Origin: Lonicera japonica
Taxonomy: Eukaryota > Streptophyta > Magnoliopsida > Dipsacales > Caprifoliaceae
Assembly (NCBI GenBank): GCA_021464415.1
Contig: CM038465.1
Location: 18,817,839-18,881,838, forward strand
Direction: 5' to 3'
Length of the DNA stretch: 64,000 nt
Positions 1 through 11,648 of the stretch are shown in pieces. Every line of letters begins with the position of its first letter. The stretch's first letter is position 1. The notes below the pieces were generated by a model, which saw only the letters and a program-made list of their open reading frames with translations, was not told the origin of the DNA and ran no database searches. Position numbers and translations under genes: made by a program.

Positions 1-901
1 TGGAATAGGTAAAACAACTTTAGCAAGAACCGTTTTCGATAAAATCTCACATCAGTTTGAAGTTGCATGTTTTCTTCATAATGTTGGAGAAGTTTCAAGG
101 AAGGATGGTCTCGAACGTTTGCAAGAGCAACTTCTTTCCAAAGCCCTAATGGTAGATGACTTGCAGATAATGAATGTTTATGAAGGAATCAATCTATGCA
201 AAAGCTTGCGCTGTAAAAGTGTTCTTCTCGTTCTTGATGATGTTGATCATTTAGACCAATTAGAAGTGTTAGCTGGAACGCATTGCTTGTTTGGACCCCG
301 GAGTAGAATTATCATAACAACAAGGGATAGACATTTTCTCGTTGCACATGGAGTGGATGAAACATATGAGGTGAGATTATTAAATGATGATGAAGCTATT
401 CAGCTATTCAATTGGAAGGCCTTTAAGGGTATTCATCCTACAGAGGATTTCGTGCACCTCTCAGATCAAATTATTCACTTTGCTGGTGGCCTTCCTTTAG
501 CTCTTAAAGTATTGGGTTCCACACTATGTGGCGAAAACTTTGCTTTTTGGAAAGATTCATTGGGAAAACTAAACAAAGAAGGCCCGGATGGCGATATTCT
601 TAAAAAGCTTAAAATAAGTTTTGATGGTTTAGAAAAAATAGTGCAGGAAACCTTCCTAGATATTGCATGTTTCTTCGAAGGACGGGAGAAAGAACGTGTA
701 TCAAGAATACTTGACAGTTGCGATTTTTACCCAAATTATTCTATACCTATTCTTGTTCATAGATCGTTGATATACGTTTCGGAAGAAAATAAACTTTGCA
801 TGCACCAATTGATACGAGAAATGGGTAGGCATATTGATCGCGAGAAGCCTAGAAGGTTGTGGCTTTTTGATGACGTCGTACATGTATTAAAAAGCAGCAC
901 G
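1..901 (+). CDS. TNL1 NB-ARC exon (partial)
   Basis: This exon encodes the nucleotide-binding switch. Visible motifs in order: end of the P-loop (GIGKTTLAR), kinase-2 (VLLVLDDVDH), RNBS-B (SRIIITTRDRHFL), GLPL (GLPLALKVLG), RNBS-D (FLDIACFF) and an MHD-position motif that reads MHQ (CMHQLIREMGRHI, codons at 800-808). Base 1 is the last base of the preceding codon, so codons start at base 2. The donor is ACG|GTGAGA at 901/902. Reading through this donor would give a short tail ending at 943, so the longer open frame to 943 is intronic. Confidence 0.9.
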
Positions 902-3532
902 GTGAGAAGTTCTTCAAACTGCAAGCTTCCACCTTCCATTTGAATTGTAATTAAGAAAAAAGTTATGTATATGTATAGCTTATATATTTCGTTAATTTGT
1001 TACTGATTATATATAGTCCATTTCTTGGTTGTTAGGGTACAAAAAACATTGAAGGCATATTACTGCATCCCCAACGTGAACGGAAGCACATAGACATCGC
1101 AATCGAAGCCTTTAGAGAGATGCAAAAACTAAGGCTATTGGAAGTTCATAATGTTTGGACTCCTCGAGTTCCTGAATATCTTCCGAGTGAGCTACGGTGG
1201 CTTATTTGGGAAGAATATCCTTCAAAATCTCTGCCACCAAGGTTTGAAGCAGACAATCTTGTTGGAATTCAATTGTATCGCAGCAGCATAGAACGACCTT
1301 GGAGGGGGGGAAAGGTGAAGTTTTCGATTACACTTATTTAAAGATACAATAATTTGAACCTTACTAGTTGCTAAGAATTAAACTCGTTACAATTTAATTC
1401 ATTGATTATTTGAATGTGTAACAATAAGATACTCCAGCATGAATTTTTCTATGTTGATTATATTTTGAAAAGAAAGTGGACTCGTAATTTAGGACATTTT
1501 AAAAAAGGACAGGTGGATTTTAAATTCAGGGCAATGGATTACTTGTCAAGGACATGACGAAAGATAAAGAAAAAAAGTTTTAATAACTTGGGCTAATAAA
1601 TTCAGCCACTGCGATCAGTAAAATGCACGAGACTCGCTGTTTATTGTTTTCACTCAACTATTTTTGGTACAAGCTATTTCAACAGTAGCTTTTCCTATGT
1701 TGTTCATGACAGATGATGAAGAAGTTGAAGTACATCGACCTTTCTCATTCTCAAAAGCTAATCAAGACTCCAGATTTTTCATGGACCCCAAATCTAAAGA
1801 GTCTGATTCTTCGAGGGTGTAAAAGTTTGGTAGAGGTTCACAGGTCGGTTGGATTTCTCAAAAGGCTTACACGCTTAGATTTATCCGGCTGCCACAAAAT
1901 TAAAAAGTTCCCTGAGATCTCTGTGATGATGGAACATTTATCAGATCTTCTTTTGAAAGAAACTGCTTTAAGAGAGCTGCCCTCGTCAATTGAACACCTC
2001 CCCAACCTTGTTTTGATATATTTCACTGACTGCAAAAATTTAGCAAGTCTTCCGAGTAGCTTTTGTAAGTTGAAACATTTGAAAAAACTGTGTCTCTCAA
2101 ATTGCTCAAAATTTGACAAATTACCAGAGGATCTAGGATACTTGGAATCGTTAGAAGAGCTTTATCTAGACAAAACTGCAATTAAAGATGTACCCTCATC
2201 AGTTGAACACCTCAGCAGGCTTGTTTGGCTAAGTCTGACTGACTGCAAGAATCTTCTTAGTCTTCCGAGTGCCATTTGTAAGTTGAAACGTTTGGAATCT
2301 CTCTATCTGTACGGGTGCTCAAAACTTGAAACATTACCTGAGGAGCTTGGAAGTTTAGGATGTCTAAAGAGGCTTAGATTGGATGGAACTGCTATTACAC
2401 ACCTACCACTTTCCATTGGAGGTTTGCATAATCTCCTGACCCTATCCCTCCGCAAGAGCCGTCAATTACATACTTCACCTTTCCAGTTTTTGTTTCCCAT
2501 GAAGAGAAAAAGGCAAGAAGACTCCACAAGGAGTTTGGTGTTGCTTTCTGTATCAGGTTTACATTCGCTAGTTGAACTAGATGTCAGCGGTTGCAATATG
2601 TTTGATGGAGCGATCCCCAGTGATCATGAGCCGATGTGCTCTTTGAAGATGTTGTATCTCAACAGAAACTATTTTACCAATATACCAAGCCTCAATCAAC
2701 TTTCTCAACTTTCACGCCTTTTCTTGGATGATTGCAAAATGCTTGATGCACTCCCGGAACTTCCATCAAGTATAGAATTATTGACTGCAAATGATTGTCC
2801 GTCATTGAGACTATTTGCAGATCAGTTTACTAACACTAACAAAGTGCACCATGTCTCATTGAGAAATTGCTTGCAACTGCTCAAAAAGGCAGCCAATGGA
2901 GAGAGTAAGAATATAGCTAGTACCTTGTGGCAGCATATGATTCAGGTTCTCTATTTCCATATACGTGTATAATTTCCACTTTTTTTTTGGGTGTCAGTGT
3001 ACACATAAAGTAATAAATACTAACTACAGACTGAACGGTCGGCTTGATTATCTTGGTACAGGGAAAGTTTAAGTTTAAGTTATATTTGCCAAGCATTTTA
3101 CTTCCAGGAAGAGATATTCCAGATTGGTTCTGCAAGCAGACTACGGGGACTTCAATTTCATTGAAGCTTCCTTCAAATTGTTCTCATGATAATTTCGAGG
3201 GATTTGGGATTTGTGTAGCTTTTGACCCAACATACAAAGCATTTTTTGGCAGACAAAAAAACATCGCAGGTGTTGGGGTGGAAATCACTGTCAGAACCTG
3301 CACTAACCGTGAATACCATCTCCCTATAATTCCTGGCATTAGAATAGGGGGAAACCAAAGTATTAGCATGGAGCACGTGTGTCTGGTCTACGATTCTTTT
3401 GTTGACCTGCATCGTGCTTGTGACCCGAATGATTGGTGCGAAATTAAGGTTTCGATTAAATATTCAAGCCCAAACGCTGCTGTGGTGACAAAATGGGGAG
3501 TAGGTCTAGTTCCTAAGTCCCGAGGACGATGA
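1..3532 (+). CDS. TNL1: TIR-NBS-LRR disease-resistance protein, 5' end outside window
   Basis: This is an intracellular immune receptor of the TNL class. These sense pathogen effectors, and their TIR domains make nucleotide signals read by EDS1 complexes (family knowledge). Inferred exons are 1-901, 1036-1314, 1713-2945 and 3062-3532. Each junction has GT/AG and the reading frame carries through. The window opens inside the P-loop (GIGKTT at residues encoded from base 2), so the TIR exon and the NB-ARC start lie upstream. Order: NB-ARC, linker, LRR, C-terminal jelly-roll/Ig-like domain, stop TGA at 3530-3532. No stop or frameshift is seen inside the four exons. The closest relative in the window is TNL2, with roughly 90% similarity by eye and identical intron positions. 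The last residues differ: TNL1 stops just after the KSRG motif, where TNL2 continues for about 14 residues. Confidence 0.9.
1036..1314 (+). CDS. TNL1 exon 3 (NB-ARC to LRR linker)
   Basis: This 279-nt exon has the same length as its TNL2 counterpart. It begins GTKNIEGILLHP after a TTAG acceptor at 1032-1035 and ends before GTGAAG at 1315. It encodes the typical TNL segment with an EYLPSELRWLIWEEYPSKSLP stretch (first LRR-like strand) that joins the nucleotide-binding region to the LRR exon. The ATG inside it at 1120 is not a start codon. Confidence 0.85.
1713..2945 (+). CDS. TNL1 LRR exon
   Basis: The exon encodes 411 codons of leucine-rich repeats of about 23-24 residues. Examples of the repeat pattern are LKYIDLSHSQKLIKTPDF and LKRLCLSNCSKFDKLPEDL-type units. 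The LRR face normally holds effector specificity and autoinhibition. The acceptor CAG ends at 1712 and the donor CAG|GTTCTC is at 2945/2946. It is exactly 69 nt (23 codons) shorter than the TNL2 exon. One whole repeat, which in TNL2 contains CSNLKSLPNSMHSESL, is missing between the strands that read RLDLSGC here. Confidence 0.88.
3062..3532 (+). CDS. TNL1 C-terminal exon (post-LRR / C-JID domain)
   Basis: It starts after acceptor TACAG at 3057-3061 and runs 157 codons to TGA. The motif LLPGRDIPDWFCKQTTG is the hallmark start of the post-LRR domain of TNLs (C-JID), which contacts effectors in the solved plant TNL resistosomes. The first seven residues differ from TNL2 and the end is truncated relative to it: a small deletion/substitution after SRG brings an early stop. 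Confidence 0.85.
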   Translation, partial: GKFKFKLYLPSILLPGRDIPDWFCKQTTGTSISLKLPSNCSHDNFEGFGICVAFDPTYKAFFGRQKNIAGVGVEITVRTCTNREYHLPIIPGIRIGGNQSISMEHVCLVYDSFVDLHRACDPNDWCEIKVSIKYSSPNAAVVTKWGVGLVPKSRGR

Positions 3533-3760
3533 TGATGTGGTGTGATGGTTCATCATATTTATATACAAGCAGCAGATTCATGTCAGGTTAGTTATCATTT
3601 GATTTGATCAACATAATAATTCTTCTTTTTCTTCTAGCTTCCTCCTTTGCGAAATTCATGATCACACTTTTTAATTTAGCTCCACTTCATTTATTTATCT
3701 TTTATTTTTTGAGAGCAGCTCCACTTCGTTTCTTATCAAAAGTATATATATACATATATA

Positions 3761-5351
3761 AGTTGAATTGTATAAGATAAAATAAATTAAGAGAAAAGAA
3801 ATATGAGAGTTGTATTAATTGATAATTGTGTGATTAAAAAGACTCAAAAAGTAAGTATATATAGAACTCAAACTAAACCCTAATATAACAATAAATGAAA
3901 GAAAAATAAGGAAATAAAGAATTAAGGAAAAACTCCGTAAATAAAATACCTTATATATGGTATGTTTTGGCCAAGACGAAATAAACAATACAATAACTAA
4001 TATAAACACCATAAATAAAATATACTCCCTAAATAATATAATATTGCTTTCCAACATTCTCCCTCAAGTTGGAACATGTTAAAGAAACAAGGCCAACTTA
4101 AAACAAATTAAAGATAGAAACGGTAGCACAGCCACTAAGTAGAGTACCATATCCATGTTGCCAGTCATCATTGAAGTCGTCTACACTCAAAACCACAGCC
4201 ATATAAATTGGCACCACATATTAGTGTATTTTTAAACACCACACAACGAGTACTTCCTCATCCATCACTTGTATACTAAGCTGCATCACGACTTCAACAC
4301 AGCATGCCGCCACTACGACATCAACACACTAAAAAAATGAATTTAATCACTCATCCATAATAAACAACAACGTCCACCAAGGTTCTAAACAAGTGTAAAC
4401 AATTACAAACACAAGATTTTTACCATCACTAAAAAGCAAACGAACATCCACTAAGGTTCAAACCACAAGAGGTGAAAAACACCTATCAACAAATGGCGAA
4501 ACACCCATTAACACGAAGTGATGGAACAAATCCTATCAACAAATAGTGAGAATCCTATAAACAATGAGACAATGAAGTACGTAAAACAAAGGGCATAAAT
4601 GACGATCAACAAATAATAGACAAAAGAGGATGCTATGAGGATCTAACAAAATGGAAAGCTACCAAACCAAGATAAAATCACCGACAATCAAGGAAAGGTA
4701 TGAATCACTGCAGCTGAACTTTGAAAACCAAGGCTGGACTCTAAATATACCATAACGAAATTCTCTAACTTAATTTTTTTTTTTAGCCTTTTGTAGAAGT
4801 AGCAAACACGACCAATCGACCACCAAACCGAGAACACTGTTCAAGACGAAAAATGCAATTGCTCATACATTGTAGTAAAGTATTCTTCACTGAACTACCC
4901 ACCAACCCTCCAACACTATTCACCGAGGTAGAAGACGAAACTGTGTATATATATAACAAAAAGAAAAGTCCCGTCTGACCAACGACAAGGTGCGTCACCC
5001 GCTGGCGGAAGATGAGGATCTTTTTTAGAACGCTCTAATACCATGTTGAATTGTATACAAGAAAATAAATAAAGGGAATAGAGATGATATGAGAGTCGTA
5101 TTAGTAATTGTATTAATAATTGTGTAATCACAAAGACTCCTAAAGTAAGTATATATAGAATTTAAACAAAACCCTCTGATAACAATAAAGGAAAGAAAAG
5201 TAAAGGATGTCAAGAACTAAGGAAAGACTCCATAAATAAAATATCCTATCTATGGTATATTTTGACCAAGACAAAATGAACAATACCATAACTAACGTAA
5301 ATACCTCAAATACAATATACTCCTCAAATTACATAATATTGCTTTCCAATA
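3761..5351 (-). mobile_element. Non-autonomous LTR retrotransposon, copia-like, minus orientation
   Basis: Two LTR copies lie in direct orientation: 3761-4056 (3' LTR) and 5044-5351 (5' LTR). On the minus strand the LTR begins TGTTGGAAAGC and ends ATTCAACA. Next to the 5' LTR at 5031-5043 is a primer binding site reading TGGTATTAGAGCG on the minus strand, complementary to initiator-Met tRNA with one mismatch. Next to the 3' LTR is a purine tract (CTTGAGGGAGAA on the minus strand). The flanking 5-bp duplication is ATATA (3756-3760 and 5352-5356), weak because the surroundings are AT repeats. The internal 0.98 kb has no retroviral ORF, so it depends on proteins from elsewhere. TNL2's 3' flank lacks this element. 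Confidence 0.85.
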
Positions 5352-5356
5352 ATATA

Positions 5357-5821
5357 TATGTATATTTTGCTCTATCACTGCAAAATGTATAATTAAAAGC
5401 ATCCACAACTTTGGCCAATGTATGTTAAGTGGGATAAATATCCTACCTTATGCATTCCTCAGAATAATTCAACATTAAAATGAGTGAGCGAGAGATCGAT
5501 GTACCGTGGCCTGTGGAAGAGAAATGGGCAACATATATCCCTCTAACATACACAAAATGGACAAAACAACAAATTGCCAACAATAAAACATCATAGGGCC
5601 AACATAATAATATGGTACTAAAACAGTGTATCTTTAACCATGTGTCTCATATATGGTCTCCATATAACATCATATCAATAATCTCACCACTAGTTTATAC
5701 TTTATACAAATAGTCATTAACATGTTTATTATACAATTTATTCGTCATCACTTTAATTATGTCATGGTAGGTTTTCAATCAAAATCAATTTATAAGCTTT
5801 CCATAACGTATGAATAGTTTA
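5357..5821. other. Non-coding stretch, no feature seen
   Basis: AT-rich sequence between two LTR elements with no ORF, repeat or RNA signature that I can see. It has no visible counterpart near TNL2. Confidence 0.5.
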
Positions 5822-5826
5822 GTATT

Positions 5827-6013
5827 TGTTAGAATATACTATATATTACGTTTCCTATTTCTATTATACTTTCCATATTGTATTAATTGTATTGATTAGG
5901 GTTTTATTTCTAGTATATATATTCTTACTCTATTGTACATTCAATTATCAAGAAAGTAATACAATTCTTTCATTCTCCTTCTTCAATCTCTCTTTCGTTT
6001 ATATTTCGTTACA
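5827..6013 (+). repeat. 5' LTR of copia element (187 bp, internal deletion)
   Basis: The LTR is TG...CA. Compared with the 3' LTR it lacks 37 bp after the GTATTGATT segment. In the 3' LTR those 37 bp are bounded by a GATT direct repeat, so a microhomology-mediated deletion after insertion is the simple explanation. Both LTRs must have been identical when the element integrated. Confidence 0.95.
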
Positions 6014-6024
6014 TGGTATCAGAG
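6014..6024 (+). other. Primer binding site, initiator-Met tRNA
   Basis: TGGTATCAGAG lies immediately after the 5' LTR. It matches the 3' end complement of plant initiator methionine tRNA, used to prime minus-strand cDNA in copia elements. Confidence 0.92.
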
Positions 6025-6679
6025 GGATTCATCCTCCTCTAGAACCAATCTCTCATCTAATCTTCAATCAAATCCAAATCAAAAACCCTAGCATCATCAA
6101 CCCAAGCAACCAACCAATCAAAAACCCTAGCTTTATCCAACTGTCGATCCACTGTTCGAAGCCCTACAGAACCTCGATTAACCCAAAACATATACCAAAA
6201 GCTTCGTCTTTTCAATACGAACCAAACCCCGTTGAAAACACCCCAATCGGACACCACACGCGCTCTCACGCGCCTCTGCAAGATCCCCCAGTCGCGCAGT
6301 CCAGATCCCACGCGCACCCTCCTTTCTTGATCAATCGCCACCTCGATACATAACCCCAAACTACCCATATAATATACCAAAACCTTCGTCTCTTCAATAC
6401 GAACCAAACTCCTTCGAAATCACCCCAATTGGAGTTGGAATGCGCCCCCACGCGCCGCTAGAACACAACCACGCGCCACTGCCAAAAAAAAAAAAAACCG
6501 GTTTTTTTTTTCTGAATCAATTCTTACTCCCTTGACCGGTTCACCTATATTTAACCTGGTTTTTTTCACTCTAAGACCGGTTCCCCACTAAATCAACCGC
6601 TCTGGATCCGTTTCTGGCCTCAGATCTCTCGGAATCAGATTAGTTTTTACAGATATTGTGTTATCTTACACGTTTCTCA

Positions 6680-9600
6680 ATGGAAAAGCACGAGTTTTCG
6701 CGTCCGGTTTCTGTTATTCTCAATGGCACCAACTATGTTCAATGGTCCCAAGCCATGACAAGTTTCTGAAGTCTCGTAAGTCCTGGAGAATTGTTACTGG
6801 AGAAGTTGTTAAGCCAACCAAGAAAACCGATGAAACTGACGATAAGTTCAATGATCGCCTTGATGATTGGGAAAGCAAAAATGGTGATATTATCACATGG
6901 GTTCGGAATACATCTATCTCTCGTATAGGGCAGCAGATTGGTCGTTTTTCCACCGGGAAGGAAGTCTGGGATTTTCTACAATCTAGGTACACTCCAAAGG
7001 ATCTCTCTCATCAATACCAGTTGCTTACTGCTTTACATTCTAAAACCCAACAACCCGAGCAATTAATTGATGATTATTTATCCGACCTTCAAGCTATTTG
7101 GGATCAGTTAGCCCAATCCGAACCTTCTTTTTGTGAGCATGATGCAGAAAAATTTGAAACATACCGAGATAACCAGCGTGTTATCACTCTTCTAATGGGA
7201 CTTCACGATAAATTCGAACCAGTTCGGGCTGCTCTACTCCATCGCAATCCTTTACCATCTCTTGATGATGTCACGACAGAGCTTCTCTCTGAAGAAACTC
7301 GGTTCGCCACTCGGGCCCACAATTTTAATGCCGTTTTAGCCGTTTCGAGCTCGAAACCTACCAAAAACTCGTTTTCTCGAGAATGTTCGTACTGTCATGC
7401 CACCACCCATATGCTACTAAAGTGTCCAATTAGAACGTGTTTCTTTTGCAAAAAGGTGGGACCAGGTCACTTTCAAGCCGATTGTTACAAGAACCCATCC
7501 AGGAGATCCTCCTCTAGATCATCCTCTGGCACCATCACCGCTGTCACCACTGATTCTTCTAAAGCAGACATTTCTACTACACCAGTGACTCTAGCTGACA
7601 TCACAGCTCTTCTGAAACAGGTTACATCCTCTTCTGGTTCTGCTATGGCCACCACCACAGGTACATCTTGGTTCTTTGATTCTGGCTGCTGCAATCATAT
7701 GACTTCTGATCCTACTATTTTCACCTCTAAAAGTCATAATTCTCATACACCCACCATTAAAACTGCTGATGGCTCTCAATTATCTGTTAGTCATGTTGGA
7801 ACGGTTACTACTTCTAGCCTCTCTTTACCTGCTACATTTCATATTCCCAAATTGACTATCAACCTTATTTCTGTTGGTCAACTATGTGATCTTGGGCTGA
7901 ATGTTATATTTTCCTCTTCTGGTTGTCATGTGCAGGATCCTCAGACGGGACAAATTATTGGGATAGGCCGTAAAGTTGGCCACATGTTCGAGCTCATATA
8001 CCTCCGTACCTCACCCACTCCTATTGTTGCATCCACACCACCTGTGGCATCCCCACCAACTATTTCTTCATTTGAGTTGTGGCATTCCCGTTTAGGACAT
8101 GTGTATTTTGATCGTCTTCGTTCTATTGTGTCATCTGGTCAGTTAGGGTCAATAAAGTCTGAGAAATTGTCTTGTTTATTTTGTCAACTTGGAAAACAAC
8201 CGGCATTATGTTTTCATAAAAATGATTCTATTTCTTCAGCACCATTTGATCTTATTCACTCTGATGTTTGGGGACCCTCTCCACATTCTACCATGGGGGG
8301 TTCAAAATATTTTGTTATCTTTTTGGATGATTATAGTCGTTTTACTTGGATCTATCTTATGAAAACTCGTTCAGAATTACCCCAAATCTATATTAATTTT
8401 GCTCGCATGATTCAAACTCAGTTTTCTCGTCCAATAAAAAATTTTCGAGCTGATAATGCCATGGAATACAAGGGAACCTCATTTCTTAAATTTCTCCGTG
8501 AACAAGGCACTGTTTCTCAATATTCTTGTCCCGATACATCTCAGCAAAATGGTCGTGCTGAACGCAAGCACAGACATATTCTTGATACTGTTCGCACACT
8601 TCTTATCTCTAGTAGTTGTCCTGAAAGGTTTTGGGGGGAAGCAGCACTTACTGCTATTTACACTATCAATCGTATCCCTATTCCCTTTCTTCAACATCAA
8701 TCTCCATATGAGAGACTTTATGGTACCTCTCCTGATTACAATTTCTTACGAGTCTTCGGTTGTGCTTGTTTTGTGTTACTCCAGTCTCATGAACATTCTA
8801 AATTGGAACCACGTGCTCGTCTTTGTTGCTTCTTGGGGTATGGGATAGAACATAAAGGTTATCGATGTTGGGATCCTATTTCCAAACGCTTACGGATTTC
8901 TCGTCATGTTGTCTTTTGGGAACATAAAATGTTCTCCTCTCTATCCAAATTTTATGTCCTTGAAGAATCACCACTTCCGTTCTTTACTCATTCATCTCTT
9001 GACCTTTTCACCCCTGAACTTGAGGCTCCAGTTGTCACATTTCCACCAGAACCTGAACCAGAAGCCACACCATCACCTCCTCAACCTCCCAGTCCAACAC
9101 CTCCTGAACCATCCTCACCTGACGTCATTTCTTCCAACGAGCTTCAACATACGGCACCTCCCAATGATGATGTCTCGCCTACTGATCCTGTCATACCTCC
9201 ACCACAACGACAGTCCACTCGGGTAAGAGAGCTCCCTTATCACCTTCGTGATTACCATTGTTATTCTACTATGATATCTCACTATGAACCTACATCCTAT
9301 AAGGAAGCTAGTACTAATCCACTTTGGCAGCAAGCTATAACAGAAGAATTACAAGCTTTAGATAAAGCGCATACCTGGGATCTTGTGACTCTTCCTCTTG
9401 GAAAATTTGCAGTTGGGTGTAAATGGGTGTATAAAATCAAGACACGATCTGACGGTTCGATTGACCGATACAAAGCTCGTCTCGTAGCCAAGGGGTTCAA
9501 TCAGGAGTATGGTATAGACTATGAAGAAACTTTTGCTCCTGTGGCTCGAATGACGTCTGTTTGCAGTCTTATTGCTATTGCTGCCGTTCGCAAATGGGAT

Positions 9601-10815
9601 CTTTTTCAGATGGATGTTAAAAATGCCTTTCTTAATGGGGACCTCACAGAAGAAGTATATATGAAACCACCTCCCGGTTATTCACACCAGTCCACTCAGG
9701 TCTGCAAACTTCGTCGTGCCCTATATGGACTCAAGCAAGCTCCCCGAGCTTGGTTCGCAAAATTTAGCTCTACTATCACAAAGCTTGGTTATTCATCCAG
9801 TTCGTCAGACTCAGGCCTTTTTATTCGAAAGACAGATTCTGGAACTATTCTTCTTCTCCTCTATGTGGATGATATGATAATTACTGGGGATGATATTTAT
9901 GGTATCTCATATCTCAAACAATCTCTCAGTCAGTTTTTTGAAATGAAGGATCTTGGTCGTCTCAACTACTTCTTAGGGCTGGAAGTCCTTTCTGATTCAA
10001 CAGGTTACTATTTATCTCAGGTGAAATACACGTCTGACGTTCTGGCTCGTGCTGGTCTCACTGACTGTAAAACTGCATCTACTCCATTGAACACCAATGT
10101 TAGACTTACTCCGTTTGATGGTACTCCTCTATCTGATGGAACTTTATACAGACAGTTAGTTGGCAGTCTGGTTTATCTTAATGTTACTCGCCCGGATATT
10201 GCTTATGCTGTCCATGTTGTCAGTCAGTTTATGGCTGCTCCTCGCTCTACTCATTTTGATGCTGTTATTCGGATTCTTCGTTATCTCAAAGGGACAGTTT
10301 TTCATGGGCTTCACTACTCCTCAAAGTCATCTCTTGTATTAAGGGCTTACTCTGATGCAGACTGGGCCGGTGACCCTACGGATCGTCGGTCTATTACTGG
10401 TTACTGTTTCTTCCTCGGGGACTCCCTTCTTACTTGGCGTAGTAAGAAACAGTCTGTTGTTTCTCGATCAAGCACTGAGGCTGAATACCGCGCTCTTGCT
10501 GATATTTCACAAGAACTAATATGGCTTCGACGCCTCCTCGATGAATTAGGTGCTCCTCAAGACTCTGCTACTACTCTTTATTGTGACAACCGCAGTGCCA
10601 TTCAAATCAGTCACAATGACGTCTTTCATGAACGAACTAAACACATTGAGATTGATTGTCACTTTATTCGCCAGCATATTCGCAATCTGTACATTCGTCT
10701 TATGCCCGTATCTTCAGATGACCAGCCTGCAGATCTCTTCACTAAAGCTCACCAGCCTAGCCGTTTTCAAGCATTGATTTCCAAACTCCAGCTAGTCTCT
10801 CACTTACCACCTTGA
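6680..10815 (+). pseudogene. copia gag-pol polyprotein with one early frameshift
   Basis: The main frame is open from about 6742 to TGA at 10813-10815. Domains: gag; two zinc knuckles near 7384-7492 (CX2CX4HX4C, then a longer CX2CX6HX4C); aspartic protease DSG at 7678-7686; GAG-pre-integrase HHCC finger near 8090-8200; integrase with Asp at 8263, Asp at 8452 and Glu at 8560 (35 residues between the last two); RT with FQMDVKNAFLNG and YVDD at 9862-9873; RNase H with SDADWAGD and DNRSAI. The natural ATG appears to be at 6680 in another frame, which hits TGA at 6767-6769. One base is missing near 6760-6767, so the N-terminal ~30 residues are out of frame. Otherwise no stop is seen over 4 kb. Confidence 0.93.
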
Positions 10816-10819
10816 GTTT

Positions 10820-10828
10820 GAGGGGGGG
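10820..10828 (+). other. Polypurine tract of copia element
   Basis: GAGGGGGGG directly precedes the 3' LTR TG. It is the expected primer for plus-strand cDNA synthesis. Confidence 0.85.
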
Positions 10829-11052
10829 TGTTAGAATATACTATATATTACGTTTCCTATTTCTATTATACTTTCCATATTGTATTAATTGTATTGATTG
10901 TGTTCCCATTATACTTTCCTAATTGTATCCTAGATTAGGGTTTTATTTCTAGTATATATATTCTTACTCTATTGTACATTCAATTATCAAGAAAGTAATA
11001 CAATTCTTTCATTCTCCTTCTTCAATCTCTCTTTCGTTTATATTTCGTTACA
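10829..11052 (+). repeat. 3' LTR of copia element (224 bp)
   Basis: Full-length LTR, TG...CA, followed by the GTATT duplication. It retains the 37 bp lost from the 5' LTR. Confidence 0.95.
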
Positions 11053-11057
11053 GTATT

Positions 11058-11640
11058 CATATTCACTTGTTATGAAAGCCAAATCAAACAATAAACCCAT
11101 CAATTTTACCAATTTATAATAGTATACCACAATCTAGCAAAACATTTCCATCTTGATGGTTTCAAGTCAAATTATGGGGATTCATATGTATACATGGGGA
11201 AAACTTGTTGAAACATCAAATAAAAATAAAAATGAACCTAAATCAATCATAAACAACAAATAATCCAACCCAAATCTCATGCTGCATACAAAACCTACTC
11301 GAGAATGGACTTTGGAGCTCCAGTGACCACTTTTGGATCTTCGGTGACCTAATTGGGTCGGAACTCCAATGGGTGGCGGAAGTTGGTGACGGTTAGCAAT
11401 CATCAATGGTAATAAAAAAAAAAAAAAAAAAAGGTCGCGGTAAGCCGGTAAGGGTATAATTGAGCATTGAAAAAAAGTGTATCCTTTTAATGGAAAAAGA
11501 TTGAAAAATTGTCTTAAAGTAAATTGTGAAAGAAATCTTCCATATAGCATGAAATAAAAAGTTGTCACTAGTTTGAATATAATTAGGGCTAAAGCACCTA
11601 CGATGATTTATATTAAAAAATATTTTAATAAAAAGTATAG
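11058..11640. other. Non-coding stretch with poly(A) run
   Basis: No gene is recognisable. It contains an A-homopolymer near 11410-11432. The minus-strand frame across 11182-11568 has no recognisable domain. Confidence 0.5.
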
Positions 11641-11648
11641 GCCAAGAC

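Larger units (their letters stand above)
5827..11052 (+). mobile_element. Ty1/copia LTR retrotransposon, nearly complete
   Basis: The element is bounded by a perfect 5-bp target duplication GTATT (5822-5826 and 11053-11057). LTRs begin TGTTAGAATA and end TCGTTACA (5827-6013 and 10829-11052). An initiator-Met primer binding site TGGTATCAGAG follows the 5' LTR directly, and a G-rich polypurine tract precedes the 3' LTR. One long frame encodes gag, protease, integrase, reverse transcriptase and RNase H in the order integrase before RT, which defines Ty1/copia. It sits in DNA that has no such insertion in the TNL2 copy, so it inserted after, or only in, copy 1. Apart from a 37-bp length difference the LTRs look almost identical, which suggests a young insertion. 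Confidence 0.96.

Noticed and set aside
901..943. Read-through tail of the TNL1 NB-ARC exon
   Set aside because: A consensus donor at 901/902 with a matching in-frame acceptor at 1035 and the same structure in TNL2 make it intronic.
8456..9226. Alternative-frame ORFs inside copia pol, and minus-strand shadows
   Set aside because: The main frame carries all the conserved integrase and RT motifs; these are by-products.
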